From: Vibrio artabrorum
GTDB lineage: Bacteria; Pseudomonadota; Gammaproteobacteria; Enterobacterales; Vibrionaceae
NCBI RefSeq assembly: GCF_024347295.1
Contig: NZ_AP025458.1
Coordinates: forward strand, 2,914,001 to 2,978,000
DNA: 64,000 nt
Direction of reading: 5' to 3'
A program made the translations under genes and the position numbers. Shown here piece after piece: positions 15,854 to 25,719 of the stretch. The notes below the pieces were generated by a model. The model worked only from the letters and a program-made list of their open reading frames with translations. It made no database searches and had not been told where the DNA came from. Position 1 is the stretch's first letter. Every line of letters begins with the position of its first letter.

Positions 15854-18310
15854 TTATAAATATTGAGTGACAGAAGACAACGAATCAAAAAGCGGATAAC
15901 GCCCTTTTTCTTCAAGTAAATCCTCTGCTTTCTCAATAGTTTCAAGTGGTAGGTCTTTTAGGTGAAGTTGAAACTGTTCTATTTTCAACTGGATGATAGC
16001 TGCACGCTCTGGATATTGGTCAATACCTTCCTCTAACGCTTCGAGAAAGCTCAGTAATTTATAAATAGCATAAGGGTCATCAACAAGTTTGGCGCTTTTA
16101 CAAAAAATACAGAGATCGTACTGATAGCAGGTGATGTCCTGCCCTTCTTTTATTATCCCTCTTTTTTCTGCAAATTTACGAGCTGCATAATGCCAATCTT
16201 TCTCGTATACCAAATCAACTTTACCGTTGCAATCGATGCCATTCGGGTTCGTTGGTTGATTGCGTTTTTTCCAAACCTCATACTCCAAGACCGGAATTTC
16301 TAACTCTTTCTTGACCAACGCTACGGCTTCGTTGCGTGTTTTGCCTTCAGCAATATAACTTAATGCCAGCATCCCTTGTGATATTTGCTTTTTATTTGAT
16401 ACAGGATGCCCATTACGGTATCGTTTTTGTGCCACATTAAGACTGTGCTGCAAGATCTTTTGAGCCGTCAACCCTTTTTCTTCTGGTTTGTATTCTAAAT
16501 CCGAGTGAGTAACACGAATTCGGCCAGAGGTAATATTTAAAAAGTAATTACCATAACCAATACCAAGCTCACTTAACATATATTGTTTAATTGGCACCTC
16601 TCCTTCCAGCCACTGATAAGTCAATGACTTACTTCCAAAAGGCACTAGAAAAGGAGGTTTTTTTGCTCTACAAAAACCATAGCTATGTTCCTTGGGGAGC
16701 GGGTTTCTCGTTGCGGCATAACGCTCAACTAATTGAAGAAAGGGGCGATATTTGGCTGCAACAGTAAATTCGCCTTTTGAGCCATCTAAATATTTAAAAG
16801 AAACAGTAATATCGCCATCGTAATTCTTTTCTGAGTAGCTCAATGGAATTAGTGCATTTCGCAGTGAAACATCGGTCATACATGAGAGAGCGGCATAAGC
16901 AATGCGGTTTGCTCTTTTTGTTCTCGCCATTCTATTAATTTCGATAACCTGTTTATTCATTACCCAAACACTATCTTCTCGTCGAGTCCAGTTGAAAGCT
17001 GTCATCTTTTGATGTTCAACAATGTCAGTGTAGGTTTTTACTAAATGATCAGTTAAGTCACCTCTGAAATTTGAAAGCAAATTTAAGTTCTGTGATAAGT
17101 GTTGTAAAGCAACACTCACGTGAACCTTGGTTTTATCACCTTGGTTATCTAGAAAATAGATTAAGGTGTCATGAGGGTCATTACTGTAGCTTTTTGAAAG
17201 CATTTCTAAAGTTTGGAGAAAGGTGATACCATCAATAACGCCAACAGTGTCACGCTTATTAATATCAGCAACAATAAACCCAGCCTCTTGATCACTTGCT
17301 TCGGAATGACGATTTTCTTCTAGAGATGCAAACAGCGCTTTTACATCTTTGGATGCACGACCTTTGTAAGCACGGACTTGAGAGATTTTCGATGTACGAC
17401 CTTCAGCTTTAGATGTAACTACCTTGATGGGGTGTCGAACCTCTTGGATCACTGTGTCATTAAATGCAGTGTAGTAAGCAAACAGGGTATACGCTGCCGC
17501 CATGCACTGATTAAAAGGACTACCAGCACCATCTTTTATGCCCCCACCACCAACCTTAATTCTTATGTCACGACCATCAACCTGGTCAACCAAAATGTCT
17601 TCTAGGTATTGAGGTAGCGGAGCTTCTGGGCTGTCCTCTTTAGACGCGATCAGTTGAGTTGCCAAAGAAAAAAAGAAAAGTTGAGTTCGTTTAACTAATG
17701 CGTACCACTCACTTACCTCGTAAGGTATTATTGATGAATCAACATTTTTCGATGAAAACGTCTTCATCGTGGCTTGCCATTCTGATACATCGAAATCAAG
17801 CACTGATAGCATTAAATCAATATATATCTTTTTTAAAGATGCAGACGATTCAAGTAAACCAGCCTCTTCTCCATCATGATACTGAAAGGAATATGATTTA
17901 GGTTCATTAGCTGCTCTGACTAAACGCCACAATTCCCCCGCATTCCCTGCATAAGCCAAGTATCCAACCTGACTAAAAGGGTCGAGCTGTTTAACATCAC
18001 AAAAAATAATATATTGCTTTAAGGCACTTAATCTAGCTCTTATAGAGCTTTCACTAGTTTGATTTGTTTTCTCTTGATCAACCCATTTCTTTAGCTTTTG
18101 CATCTTCTTTAATCGAGATGGCTTTGCTAATGGCCTTTGTGGGTCGCACGATTCATGGCACCAATCACGAAGGTTATATTTGTTACTGAATGCTACTCCT
18201 CTTTGATGTAATTCAAAGTTCAAGCCTAGCGCTGTAACATTATCCTTCACCTTTGGTTGAGTAATGCGTTTATTTTTATTTCTAGATGCTGCTAATCTAC
18301 TTTTTGCCAC
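15854..18310 (-). CDS. Large, catalytically degenerate recombinase-like protein, second gene of island operon (GinB-like)
   Basis: This 818-residue protein lies between two clear tyrosine recombinases. A vestigial recombinase C-terminal fold can be traced: SLRNALIPLSY at the Arg-I position, SGRIRVTHSDLE at the HxxR position, and ILQHSLNVAQKRYRNG at the H...Y position. The usual HxxR spacing is not kept, so catalysis is doubtful. A C-terminal cysteine group (DCNG, CYQYDLCIFC, about 720-765) suggests metal binding. The start lies 4 bases after the first gene's stop. The likely role is an architectural or target-recognition partner in a multi-recombinase complex. Confidence 0.7.
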   Translation of the reverse strand: MAKSRLAASRNKNKRITQPKVKDNVTALGLNFELHQRGVAFSNKYNLRDWCHESCDPQRPLAKPSRLKKMQKLKKWVDQEKTNQTSESSIRARLSALKQYIIFCDVKQLDPFSQVGYLAYAGNAGELWRLVRAANEPKSYSFQYHDGEEAGLLESSASLKKIYIDLMLSVLDFDVSEWQATMKTFSSKNVDSSIIPYEVSEWYALVKRTQLFFFSLATQLIASKEDSPEAPLPQYLEDILVDQVDGRDIRIKVGGGGIKDGAGSPFNQCMAAAYTLFAYYTAFNDTVIQEVRHPIKVVTSKAEGRTSKISQVRAYKGRASKDVKALFASLEENRHSEASDQEAGFIVADINKRDTVGVIDGITFLQTLEMLSKSYSNDPHDTLIYFLDNQGDKTKVHVSVALQHLSQNLNLLSNFRGDLTDHLVKTYTDIVEHQKMTAFNWTRREDSVWVMNKQVIEINRMARTKRANRIAYAALSCMTDVSLRNALIPLSYSEKNYDGDITVSFKYLDGSKGEFTVAAKYRPFLQLVERYAATRNPLPKEHSYGFCRAKKPPFLVPFGSKSLTYQWLEGEVPIKQYMLSELGIGYGNYFLNITSGRIRVTHSDLEYKPEEKGLTAQKILQHSLNVAQKRYRNGHPVSNKKQISQGMLALSYIAEGKTRNEAVALVKKELEIPVLEYEVWKKRNQPTNPNGIDCNGKVDLVYEKDWHYAARKFAEKRGIIKEGQDITCYQYDLCIFCKSAKLVDDPYAIYKLLSFLEALEEGIDQYPERAAIIQLKIEQFQLHLKDLPLETIEKAEDLLEEKGRYPLFDSLSSVTQYL

Positions 18311-18314
18311 ATTC

Positions 18315-19724
18315 TCACCTCAACGATTGTTGTGCAAATTGATTTTTACGCTGTGCGAACTCCAACCAGGTTTTATCATCATTCATATAATTTACATATT
18401 TTTGGGTGGTAGCTGTACTTTCATGCCCCATCAGGACTGCCAATTCGGGCATCAAAGCCTCAAAGGGCTTACCTGTTTCAATATGTCTCTTGTACAACCA
18501 ATCAGTCGCAAAAGTAGCTCGCAAATCATGTGTAACAAAATAAATATCCAGCCCACTAAGAATCAAATCATTACGTACAGCTTCCACATACTTTTGAATT
18601 GTATTGGGTGCGTAGATGCAGCCATTAGATTGAACGAATAGATGGTTATGTCGTAATAACCCACTTTCAATGGCTTCCTTCCTTGCCTTGCTTAGCTTGT
18701 ACTCATACAAAAGTTCCATAACGTAGTCTGGAATTTCAATAGTCCGCTCTTTTCTGTATTTGGTAAGACAACCGTTTATTCGCTCACCAATAGGAACTTT
18801 AACGACTTTAGCTTTTGGTTTCTCCACGACGGAGGCTGGAAAGGTTATCAGTTCTTCCAATCTCAACCCCACCTCTGTTGCTAAGTACAGCATCAAGGCT
18901 TTAGTATCAGATGTATTTTCAACATCAAGATATCTATAAAATTCTTGTTTTTCATCTTCTAGGAGTGGCCGAAGTTCTCGGATGTCGGCATTTTGAGGCT
19001 TTTGTATATTTTTAAACGGTTTTGTGAGACCTGTTGTGTATACAATAATATCCTCACCATGGTAGCCATTGAGATGTGAGAGCATGTCATGTTGTGCTCT
19101 TCTATTTCGGTGACTTATACGAACTTTCTTTATTGAAAATTCAAATGGCCGAAAAGTTTTGCTGAGTGGAACGATCCGTTGTCGATGAAGGAAGGTATAG
19201 AAAGCGACAACTTTTAGTACGTAACTCGACGCAGTATTTGGAGAGCCACCGATTTTTCCATTTTCATCTTCGGTATAAAGATTCTCTAATAAATAATCAC
19301 GATATCTAACGATAGGGCTTTCTTCTACCTTCTCTGTGCAGTCAAATATTGTTAATGGAAGCTTCTCTTCAATCAAGACACCTGTTCTTTTGTCAGTATG
19401 TTCTGGGATTTCCATACTCATCCAACGATAGAAGCTTAATAACGCATTTGCATGAGATTCAATTGTATCAACGGAAGATATATCTGGATTTGACAATAGA
19501 GAGTGCAGGTATAAATTGACTGGCACTACATTAATGCCACCTGGGTCAACTAAAGTCGGAAGTTTATAAATAAGTGGTTTTGAATTGTCATTTACTTCGT
19601 GGATTATCTCACCACTATCAGGAGCTACCCTACTGGTAAATGAAGGATATTTATCCGTATTGATCCACATAAGACAGTAATCAACACCATAATCCTCTGG
19701 AAATGCCTCACTCTGCTCAATCAT
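18315..19724 (-). CDS. Tyrosine recombinase/integrase, first gene of island operon (GinA-like)
   Basis: This 469-residue integrase has all the catalytic signatures: Arg in TEVGLRLEEL (about 290), Lys in TKYRKERTIEI, HxxR in THDLRATFATDW (about 405), His in LMGHESTATTQKYVNY (about 435-450) and the nucleophilic Tyr at the end of that motif. An N-terminal SAM-like DNA-binding domain occupies about 75-200. It is promoter-proximal in the operon, and its start codon lies beside a strong inverted repeat (19727-19758). The three-recombinase organisation is that of ginABCD/GMT islands, and the operon reads away from trmA with the island end just beyond. Confidence 0.82.
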   Translation of the reverse strand: MIEQSEAFPEDYGVDYCLMWINTDKYPSFTSRVAPDSGEIIHEVNDNSKPLIYKLPTLVDPGGINVVPVNLYLHSLLSNPDISSVDTIESHANALLSFYRWMSMEIPEHTDKRTGVLIEEKLPLTIFDCTEKVEESPIVRYRDYLLENLYTEDENGKIGGSPNTASSYVLKVVAFYTFLHRQRIVPLSKTFRPFEFSIKKVRISHRNRRAQHDMLSHLNGYHGEDIIVYTTGLTKPFKNIQKPQNADIRELRPLLEDEKQEFYRYLDVENTSDTKALMLYLATEVGLRLEELITFPASVVEKPKAKVVKVPIGERINGCLTKYRKERTIEIPDYVMELLYEYKLSKARKEAIESGLLRHNHLFVQSNGCIYAPNTIQKYVEAVRNDLILSGLDIYFVTHDLRATFATDWLYKRHIETGKPFEALMPELAVLMGHESTATTQKYVNYMNDDKTWLEFAQRKNQFAQQSLR

Positions 19725-19726
19725 AG

Positions 19727-19758
19727 TAACACCGAATAATCAAACAATTATGGTGTTA
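19727..19758. promoter_or_regulatory. Inverted repeat at the start of the recombinase operon
   Basis: TAACACCgaATAAT and ATTATGGTGTTA are 12-base arms (one with a 2-base bulge) around a 6-base loop. They begin 2 bases upstream of the first recombinase start codon. As DNA it could be an operator for autoregulation; as RNA the stem would include the ribosome-binding region. Confidence 0.5.
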
Positions 19759-20070
19759 CACTAAACTCTTCCCCCTCTCCATGTCTAAATTTTTATTCAT
19801 TTTAATTATTAACTTGCGACATCTAACAAAAATCCCAACCGTAGTTCTGGATTTACACCAGATTCCCTCTTCAGCCATCTATACATCTAAATGGCACCAG
19901 CTTGCCGAAGATAGTATTGACCTCGGAATCATTTGTCCAGTCTAAGATAGTTATAAGCTATAGTTTTCATGGTCGATTGGCATTGAATGGCTCTCAACAC
20001 TGGACAAGCGCCTGTGATTGAATAAAATCTGCGCTCTTGATTTAAAAGCACGACAGCAAAAGGCATAACA
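19759..20070. other. Island/core junction and trmA upstream region
   Basis: No gene is seen. The recombinase operon promoter faces left and the trmA promoter faces right. The island right end and its attachment core should lie here. It cannot be fixed without the left end or an empty-site genome. AAGG lies 8 bases upstream of the trmA ATG. Confidence 0.4.
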
Positions 20071-21180
20071 ATGGCGAATTTAGATGTAAACCCGCAACGC
20101 TACCAAGAACAACTGGCAGAAAAGACTGAGCGTCTTACTGACATGTTCTCAGAATATAATGTGCCTGAGCTGGAAGTGTATGAATCTCCAGAACAACACT
20201 ACCGCATGCGTGCTGAGTTCCGTGTGTGGCATGAAGGTGACGATATGTATTACGTCATGTTCAACCAAGAGACTAAAGAAAAATACCGAGTCGATCAATT
20301 CCCGGCAGCGAGCCGCCTTATTAACGACTTAATGCCTCTATTAACAGAGGCAATGAAAGATAACCACTCTCTACGTCACAAACTGTTCCAAGTTGATTTT
20401 CTTTCGACATTGAGTGGCGAGATTTTGGTATCACTGCTTTACCATCGTCAACTGGGTGAGCAGTGGATTCAAGATGCTAAAGCACTCAAACAAAAATTAA
20501 ACAATGAAGGCTTTAACCTAAACCTGATTGGCCGTGCACGTAAAATGAAAATCGTGCTGGACCGCGACTACGTAATCGAAAAACTAGACGTGAGCGGTGA
20601 GAGTTACATCTACCAACAAGTAGAGAACAGCTTCACTCAACCAAACGGTAAAGTCGCAGAAAAAATGCTTGAGTGGGCGGTTGATTGTACTCAAGACAGT
20701 AAAGGTGACTTACTTGAGCTTTATTGTGGTAACGGTAACTTCTCACTAGCGCTAGCACAAAACTTCGAGCGTGTACTGGCAACAGAACTGGCGAAACCGT
20801 CAGTAGAGTCTGCACAGTACAACATTGCGGCAAACAAGATTGATAATGTTCAGATTATTCGCATGTCTGCAGAAGATTTTACCGTAGCAATGGAAGGCAA
20901 ACGTGAATTTCGCCGCCTGCAACAAGCAAACATCGATCTAAAGAGCTACAACTGCAACACTATCTTCGTTGATCCACCTCGTTCAGGCATGGATGTTGAT
21001 ACTTGTAAAATGGTGCAGAGCTATGAACGCATCATGTACATCTCTTGCAACCCTGAAACCTTGAAAGAGAACCTAGACATTCTAAGCGAAACGCACGACA
21101 TCACTCGTTTTGCGCTATTTGACCAATTCCCTTACACCCACCACATGGAAGCGGGTGTGTTCTTGGAGCGTAAAGCGTAA
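20071..21180 (+). CDS. trmA: tRNA (uracil-54-C5)-methyltransferase TrmA
   Basis: TrmA makes ribothymidine at position 54 of the tRNA T-loop using S-adenosylmethionine. The 369-residue length is normal. The SAM-binding motif [14 protein letters not shown] (about 214-227), the DPPRSGMD motif (about 300) and the catalytic cysteine in YISCNPETL (about 325) are all present. It is core genome: in E. coli it adjoins yijD-fabR-sthA, which follow here after an inserted protease gene. The mobile island abuts its upstream side. Confidence 0.97.
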   Translation: MANLDVNPQRYQEQLAEKTERLTDMFSEYNVPELEVYESPEQHYRMRAEFRVWHEGDDMYYVMFNQETKEKYRVDQFPAASRLINDLMPLLTEAMKDNHSLRHKLFQVDFLSTLSGEILVSLLYHRQLGEQWIQDAKALKQKLNNEGFNLNLIGRARKMKIVLDRDYVIEKLDVSGESYIYQQVENSFTQPNGKVAEKMLEWAVDCTQDSKGDLLELYCGNGNFSLALAQNFERVLATELAKPSVESAQYNIAANKIDNVQIIRMSAEDFTVAMEGKREFRRLQQANIDLKSYNCNTIFVDPPRSGMDVDTCKMVQSYERIMYISCNPETLKENLDILSETHDITRFALFDQFPYTHHMEAGVFLERKA

Positions 21181-21226
21181 GGGGATTCTCGACTTTAAGA
21201 GTAGAGAGTAAAACATAAAAGGGACG

Positions 21227-21274
21227 ACTCAGGGGGAGAGGAATTGAATAATACAACTCCTCTCCCCCCTGAGT
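21227..21274. terminator. Long GC-rich stem-loop after trmA
   Basis: ACTCAGGGGGAGAGGAATTG (21227-21246) pairs with CAACTCCTCTCCCCCCTGAG (21254-21273), giving a stem of about 19 bp with one bulge. No T-run follows, so it may act as a barrier or mRNA-stabilising hairpin rather than a classical terminator. Confidence 0.5.
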
Positions 21275-21849
21275 AAAAGCTAGGTAAAACACCTTAAACG
21301 AATTAAAGCTTACCTATCAAGCCAATCAATATTAAAGGGAAATAAGCCAGTTAATACCACAAACCAGTGATAACAATTTCAATTCCCATCAATCTATTCC
21401 ACTAGGGCGGCTCTCCGATTAATTAAGCTGTCTCCCTACCCGCTTATAGCATTATCCATCCAAAACAATTTCATACTTATATCACTCTAGGGAATATCCA
21501 ATCTAATTTATTCAAAGGAAAACAAAGTAGAAGCTCTAGCCTTGTTTAAATATCAGTGGACCACCATGGTTCAAAGGTTGGTTATATTGCTTGTTGTTAG
21601 TTGTTTTGTAAGAGGTTTAGGCATAAGGCTATGAGATAGGGCCTGTATGTAACTGTTCAGATCGGAGGCTCTAAATATAAACCTACTGAGTTATGCAACA
21701 AAGCTGAAGCAATCTCACGAATATATAATAAAAACAAGCTCTAAATATACTAGCTTTAAAATGATACTCACGCTTTATCATCAATTGTTAATAAATTTTG
21801 ACATGGTTTCCGTGGAATATCACCTCAAGTTTGGATAAAGGAGCTATCT
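21275..21849. other. Gene-free AT-rich region upstream of the protease gene
   Basis: About 575 bases without a supportable ORF. The last part (21760-21849) should hold the protease promoter, and AAAGGAG lies 7 bases upstream of its ATG. I see no clear insertion-sequence end or RNA gene. Confidence 0.35.
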
Positions 21850-24800
21850 ATGAAACGACATTTCAGGCAAATCATTATAAGTATATGGGCATTAAATTGC
21901 TCCTCTGCTTTTTCATCCCCTATAGATCAAGATCTAGAACCATTAATAGCAGACTCCCGAGACTGCTTCTATGCTGAAACATCTGATTGCCCTGACCCTA
22001 TTGATGCGGCTGTTGAATCTGGAAATGCCCTCCTGATTCCTAATCGAGAATCGATTCTACAGGCCATTCTTACGGTTATTGATACTAATGGCATGTTGTT
22101 TCAAGGTGCAAAAAATACCATTTTCAATCTCACTCCTGAAGGGCTCGCCAAAGAGGATGGTAGTAGCTTAACCCAGTTATCTTGGGACCCAACCCATGAT
22201 GCTAGCACTTTTATTCCTACTTATGGGGTTAACGAAGCTATCTTGTATACGAATGATGTCACCAATCCGAGTTACACGGTAAAAGAAAAAGCTGTCGGTA
22301 TTATTGGTGAGACCAGCAACAGTCGCTATTTAGTGCTTGGATCGAACCCAATGCGAACTTGGCAGCGGGGTTTTGACACCGATGAACAAACAGAGGCTTT
22401 TGTTGACAATAGTATTCAGTGGCTAACCCAAAAAACTGACAGTGATATACTTTCTAATGGTCTGAATATCGTTATTGCTCAGATGGATAATAGACGTTAT
22501 TTCCCAGATGAAAGCGCAACACGGAACTGGTTAGATCACCGTTTCCCCAACAGTATTCGTTACAATCCCGCAAGAAGTTGCAATGGCACAGCGCTTTCTG
22601 GTTGCATTACTCCACAAACAGATTTACTAATCATCTCACAATATCTACGTAATGAAGAAGACGCAGAGTTCATTACTGAGCAAGTGCGAACAGCACAAAC
22701 ACAAGGTGTTCCAGTAATGTACCTTCACCATAACGGCAATCAGACCGAACTTGGGAAGCACTTATTCGAGAATTTTGATGTGACATACGAGTTAGATAAT
22801 GTGTGGCATAAGCTACGTTTAACCCATTTTGATATCACATCTAGACAAGGAATATTGCCTAACGATGTCGATCAAATTAAAAGCATGACCACACACTTCC
22901 GAGACATGAGTTTTAGCAGCGATTTGAGCCAATGTAATTCCAATTGCTCAAACATCGAAAGCTTTCAAAATGAGTTTCAAAACGCTGCAACCATCGTCAG
23001 AAAAATGACTAACCATTTTGACAGCAACAAGATCGATCTATTCTCAGTGGAAGGATATAAATACCAGAAACTGCTAGTCTTGCTCGCCGACTATTTCCGT
23101 CAATCCGTTTCATTTCCAATGAACATGGCATCTAGTGATACCACTAAATTTTTGGAAGCCTATTTTGCCGACCATATTCAATACAATTACCGTACTTTCA
23201 ACCCAGCACAGCCCGACCTTGGCAATTTTAGCCGTGGAGATTTTAGTCATATCACGCCAAGCAGTCGAACAGTAACACTTACGAGTAAGGGGCATTTCCA
23301 GTCAGCTGGTGTTTATGCTCTACCGGGTCAGACATTTAAAGTATCGCGCCTAAATGATAACCCTGCAGTCACGACTGATATCTTTATTAACTCATTGCGC
23401 TCATCAGCTTCGAAACCGTTCTCCCCTCAAGGTTATATACGACCTAAGTACCTACAATCGGTGAGAATTAATCTTGAACCAGGTGAGACTATCCAGCTAA
23501 CCTCACCATATGGTGGGCCAGTACAGATAGGCTTTTCTGGTGAGTCGGGAATTCCTACCACGCTTGTCTTTGAGCACATTGGTCGGCACCCTTACTGGCG
23601 AAGTAGCGAAGATAACGCAAGCTTTGCTCTTGCGATGAAACAAGAAGATTTTGACTGGGCAGAAGTAGCCACACCTTACTTTGAAGTCCATTCCACTCTG
23701 CCAAAAATGAAGACGACCCTGCTGTCAAATGCCGATTGGTCAACACCAGAAGACTTGGCAACAGCTATAAACACTTACATACATGATTACCCACACGTAC
23801 TTGCTGGATTTCAAGGTGAGGGCATCACCCATATTCCAGAAATCTATGACTTTGCAGCCCAATTAGGGTGGACAATCAACGAACACACTATCGTAAAGCA
23901 TATGAATGCGGATCAAGCGACTTGTGGTTCAGGCTGCTCAGGCAACCCTTATGATGCATACTGGGCCTTTAATCCTGTCGGACATGGTGATATTCACGAA
24001 CTTGGTCATGGCTTGGATAAAAGTCGATTCCTTTTTAGTGGCTGGGATGGTCATGCTACTACCAATCCTTATTCGTACTATTCAAAGTCCCAATTCTTTA
24101 AGAATACCGGACAAGAACCACAGTGTCAGAACCTTCCCTTTAGCTCCATGTATGAAACATTGCAGACAGCGCATAATCAACCCGATCCTTTCGCTTATAT
24201 GCAGCAAGCCAACTTAACAAACTGGGATAATGGTGTCGCTATTTATATTCAAATGATGATGGCTGCTCAAGCACAAAGTGCGCTTAAAGACGGTTGGCAC
24301 TTACTCGCACGGCTACACCTATTGGATCGTGAATTTGACCGAAGTAAAAAAAATGAATCCGAATGGTTACTTCACAGAGATAACTTAGGGTTTAGCCACT
24401 ATTCTTATGATGAAATAAAATCCATTAGTAACAACGATTGGCTCGCGGTTAGCATCTCTTTTGTTACCCGACTCGACTATGGTGATTATTTGCATATGTG
24501 GGGTATCTCAATTTCCGAGAAAGCACGAATGCAGTTGGAGCAACATGGTTTTTCCAAAGTCATACTGCAATACTACAAAGCTAACGGTCGTGATTACTGC
24601 TATGGCCTAGATAAACCAGTATTAGCAATCAACGGGACGATGAGATGGTCTGGAATTGATCTCGGCGAAGAATTTGGGGAAGACATTGCTTTTGGTAAAC
24701 CCGTAACAATGTCAAGCTATTACAATAAAAATAGCTACCCTGCCAGCAATGCGGTTGATGGTAAGTTATCCACTTTCGTCCACTCACGTCGAGGACGGTC

Positions 24801-25080
24801 TGAGTGGTTAGAAGTTGACCTAGAAAAAGACGTCCCACTTGACACCATAATTCTGAGCAACCGCGCTGACTGTTGCCAGGAGCGCACTGAAAATATCACA
24901 CTTGAATTGCTCGATGGCTCTCGAAACGTACTATGGTCCTCAGGAGCATTAGGCGTCCAGGAGGAGTGGCTATTTGATGCACAACATGGTTTGCCAAGCT
25001 CGCTGGTGCGCTATATCCGTTTGGAGTCGAGTAACCAATATATCAATATTTCAGGCCTCATGGCATACAGCCTGCCATAA
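21850..25080 (+). CDS. Secreted ImpA-type zinc metalloprotease with C-terminal F5/8-type (CBM32-like) domain
   Basis: This 1076-residue secreted enzyme has a signal peptide (about 1-22, ending AFSS). The zinc site is in GHGDIHELGHGLDKS (HELGH, about 715), with downstream helical segments, as in the ImpA/M88 immunomodulating metalloprotease family, which cleaves O-glycosylated mucin-type proteins. A discoidin/F5-8C carbohydrate-binding domain covers about 945-1075 (AFGKPVTMSSYYNKNSYPAS, then AVDG and VRYIRLESS). It sits between trmA and yijD, which are adjacent in E. coli, so it is an accessory insertion. The likely role is degradation of host or environmental mucin. ImpA of Pseudomonas is similar in general layout; the target specificity is not known. 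Confidence 0.82.
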   Translation: MKRHFRQIIISIWALNCSSAFSSPIDQDLEPLIADSRDCFYAETSDCPDPIDAAVESGNALLIPNRESILQAILTVIDTNGMLFQGAKNTIFNLTPEGLAKEDGSSLTQLSWDPTHDASTFIPTYGVNEAILYTNDVTNPSYTVKEKAVGIIGETSNSRYLVLGSNPMRTWQRGFDTDEQTEAFVDNSIQWLTQKTDSDILSNGLNIVIAQMDNRRYFPDESATRNWLDHRFPNSIRYNPARSCNGTALSGCITPQTDLLIISQYLRNEEDAEFITEQVRTAQTQGVPVMYLHHNGNQTELGKHLFENFDVTYELDNVWHKLRLTHFDITSRQGILPNDVDQIKSMTTHFRDMSFSSDLSQCNSNCSNIESFQNEFQNAATIVRKMTNHFDSNKIDLFSVEGYKYQKLLVLLADYFRQSVSFPMNMASSDTTKFLEAYFADHIQYNYRTFNPAQPDLGNFSRGDFSHITPSSRTVTLTSKGHFQSAGVYALPGQTFKVSRLNDNPAVTTDIFINSLRSSASKPFSPQGYIRPKYLQSVRINLEPGETIQLTSPYGGPVQIGFSGESGIPTTLVFEHIGRHPYWRSSEDNASFALAMKQEDFDWAEVATPYFEVHSTLPKMKTTLLSNADWSTPEDLATAINTYIHDYPHVLAGFQGEGITHIPEIYDFAAQLGWTINEHTIVKHMNADQATCGSGCSGNPYDAYWAFNPVGHGDIHELGHGLDKSRFLFSGWDGHATTNPYSYYSKSQFFKNTGQEPQCQNLPFSSMYETLQTAHNQPDPFAYMQQANLTNWDNGVAIYIQMMMAAQAQSALKDGWHLLARLHLLDREFDRSKKNESEWLLHRDNLGFSHYSYDEIKSISNNDWLAVSISFVTRLDYGDYLHMWGISISEKARMQLEQHGFSKVILQYYKANGRDYCYGLDKPVLAINGTMRWSGIDLGEEFGEDIAFGKPVTMSSYYNKNSYPASNAVDGKLSTFVHSRRGRSEWLEVDLEKDVPLDTIILSNRADCCQERTENITLELLDGSRNVLWSSGALGVQEEWLFDAQHGLPSSLVRYIRLESSNQYINISGLMAYSLP

Positions 25081-25101
25081 ACTCAATGGTTCAAGCTAAA
25101 A

Positions 25102-25140
25102 AAACCGCAGCGATCAACACTGAATGCTGCGGTTTCTTTT
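25102..25140 (+). terminator. Intrinsic terminator of the protease gene
   Basis: AAACCGCAGC and GCTGCGGTTT form a perfect 10-bp stem followed by CTTTT, 21 bases after the stop codon. Confidence 0.85.
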
Positions 25141-25301
25141 AGCTTCACAGAGGCTTTGTTATTTAAATCAGTGAAACAAGAAGCTACGATCTGACCGGCT
25201 ACAACCACTAGTCGCCGAAGCCTATTGACAAAACAACTAACTGGCAGCTGTACCATCAAACTGAGATCTCGCTATTTAGGTCTAAGCTAAACAGCGGATA
25301 C

Positions 25302-25330
25302 AAAAAAACGAGCCAATAGGCTCGTTTTTT
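25302..25330. terminator. Bidirectional terminator after yijD
   Basis: AAAAAACGAGCC and GGCTCGTTTTTT with an AATA loop give T-runs on both strands. It serves yijD on the minus strand, 18 bases past its stop. Confidence 0.9.
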
Positions 25331-25347
25331 GCAATTTATAAATTGGT

Positions 25348-25719
25348 TTAAACCGTTTTAGCGATAAAGCCTAGCTTCTTACCGACCCAAGCGAGAAGCA
25401 GCATCGCGATAATAATCGCAAAGAAATTCGACCCTGCCTCTGGGTATTGTGCTTTCACAAAAGCCGCGTGACCAAATGCCCCCACAAAGAAACAAGCTAA
25501 GCCTACTAACGGAATATCTTCAGAGACAGGGTTAGTTAGGTATTCTTGATACAGCGCTTGTACAGCTAAAACTAAAGCAATCAGCGGGAAAATAGAGAAG
25601 CCCACTTCGCTCATTGTTACCCAAGATAACAGTGCATCCCCACACACTCCGGCAACAACAGCAAGCACGAGTGTTTTTCTTTCAGAACTGCGGTTCACTG
25701 TATGGCTTTCATTCGACAT
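25348..25719 (-). CDS. yijD: YijD family inner-membrane protein (DUF1422)
   Basis: This 123-residue integral membrane protein has three to four hydrophobic helices (about 16-35, 41-58, 68-88, 98-113). It overlaps the end of fabR by one base, as in E. coli where fabR-yijD form one operon. The function of the family is unknown. Identification rests on synteny plus size and topology. Confidence 0.85.
   Translation of the reverse strand: MSNESHTVNRSSERKTLVLAVVAGVCGDALLSWVTMSEVGFSIFPLIALVLAVQALYQEYLTNPVSEDIPLVGLACFFVGAFGHAAFVKAQYPEAGSNFFAIIIAMLLLAWVGKKLGFIAKTV

Noticed and set aside
21636..21670. GGGCCTGTATGTAACTGTTCAG resembles ends of some IS256-type elements
   Set aside because: No partner end, target duplication or transposase remnant found in the surrounding gene-free region.
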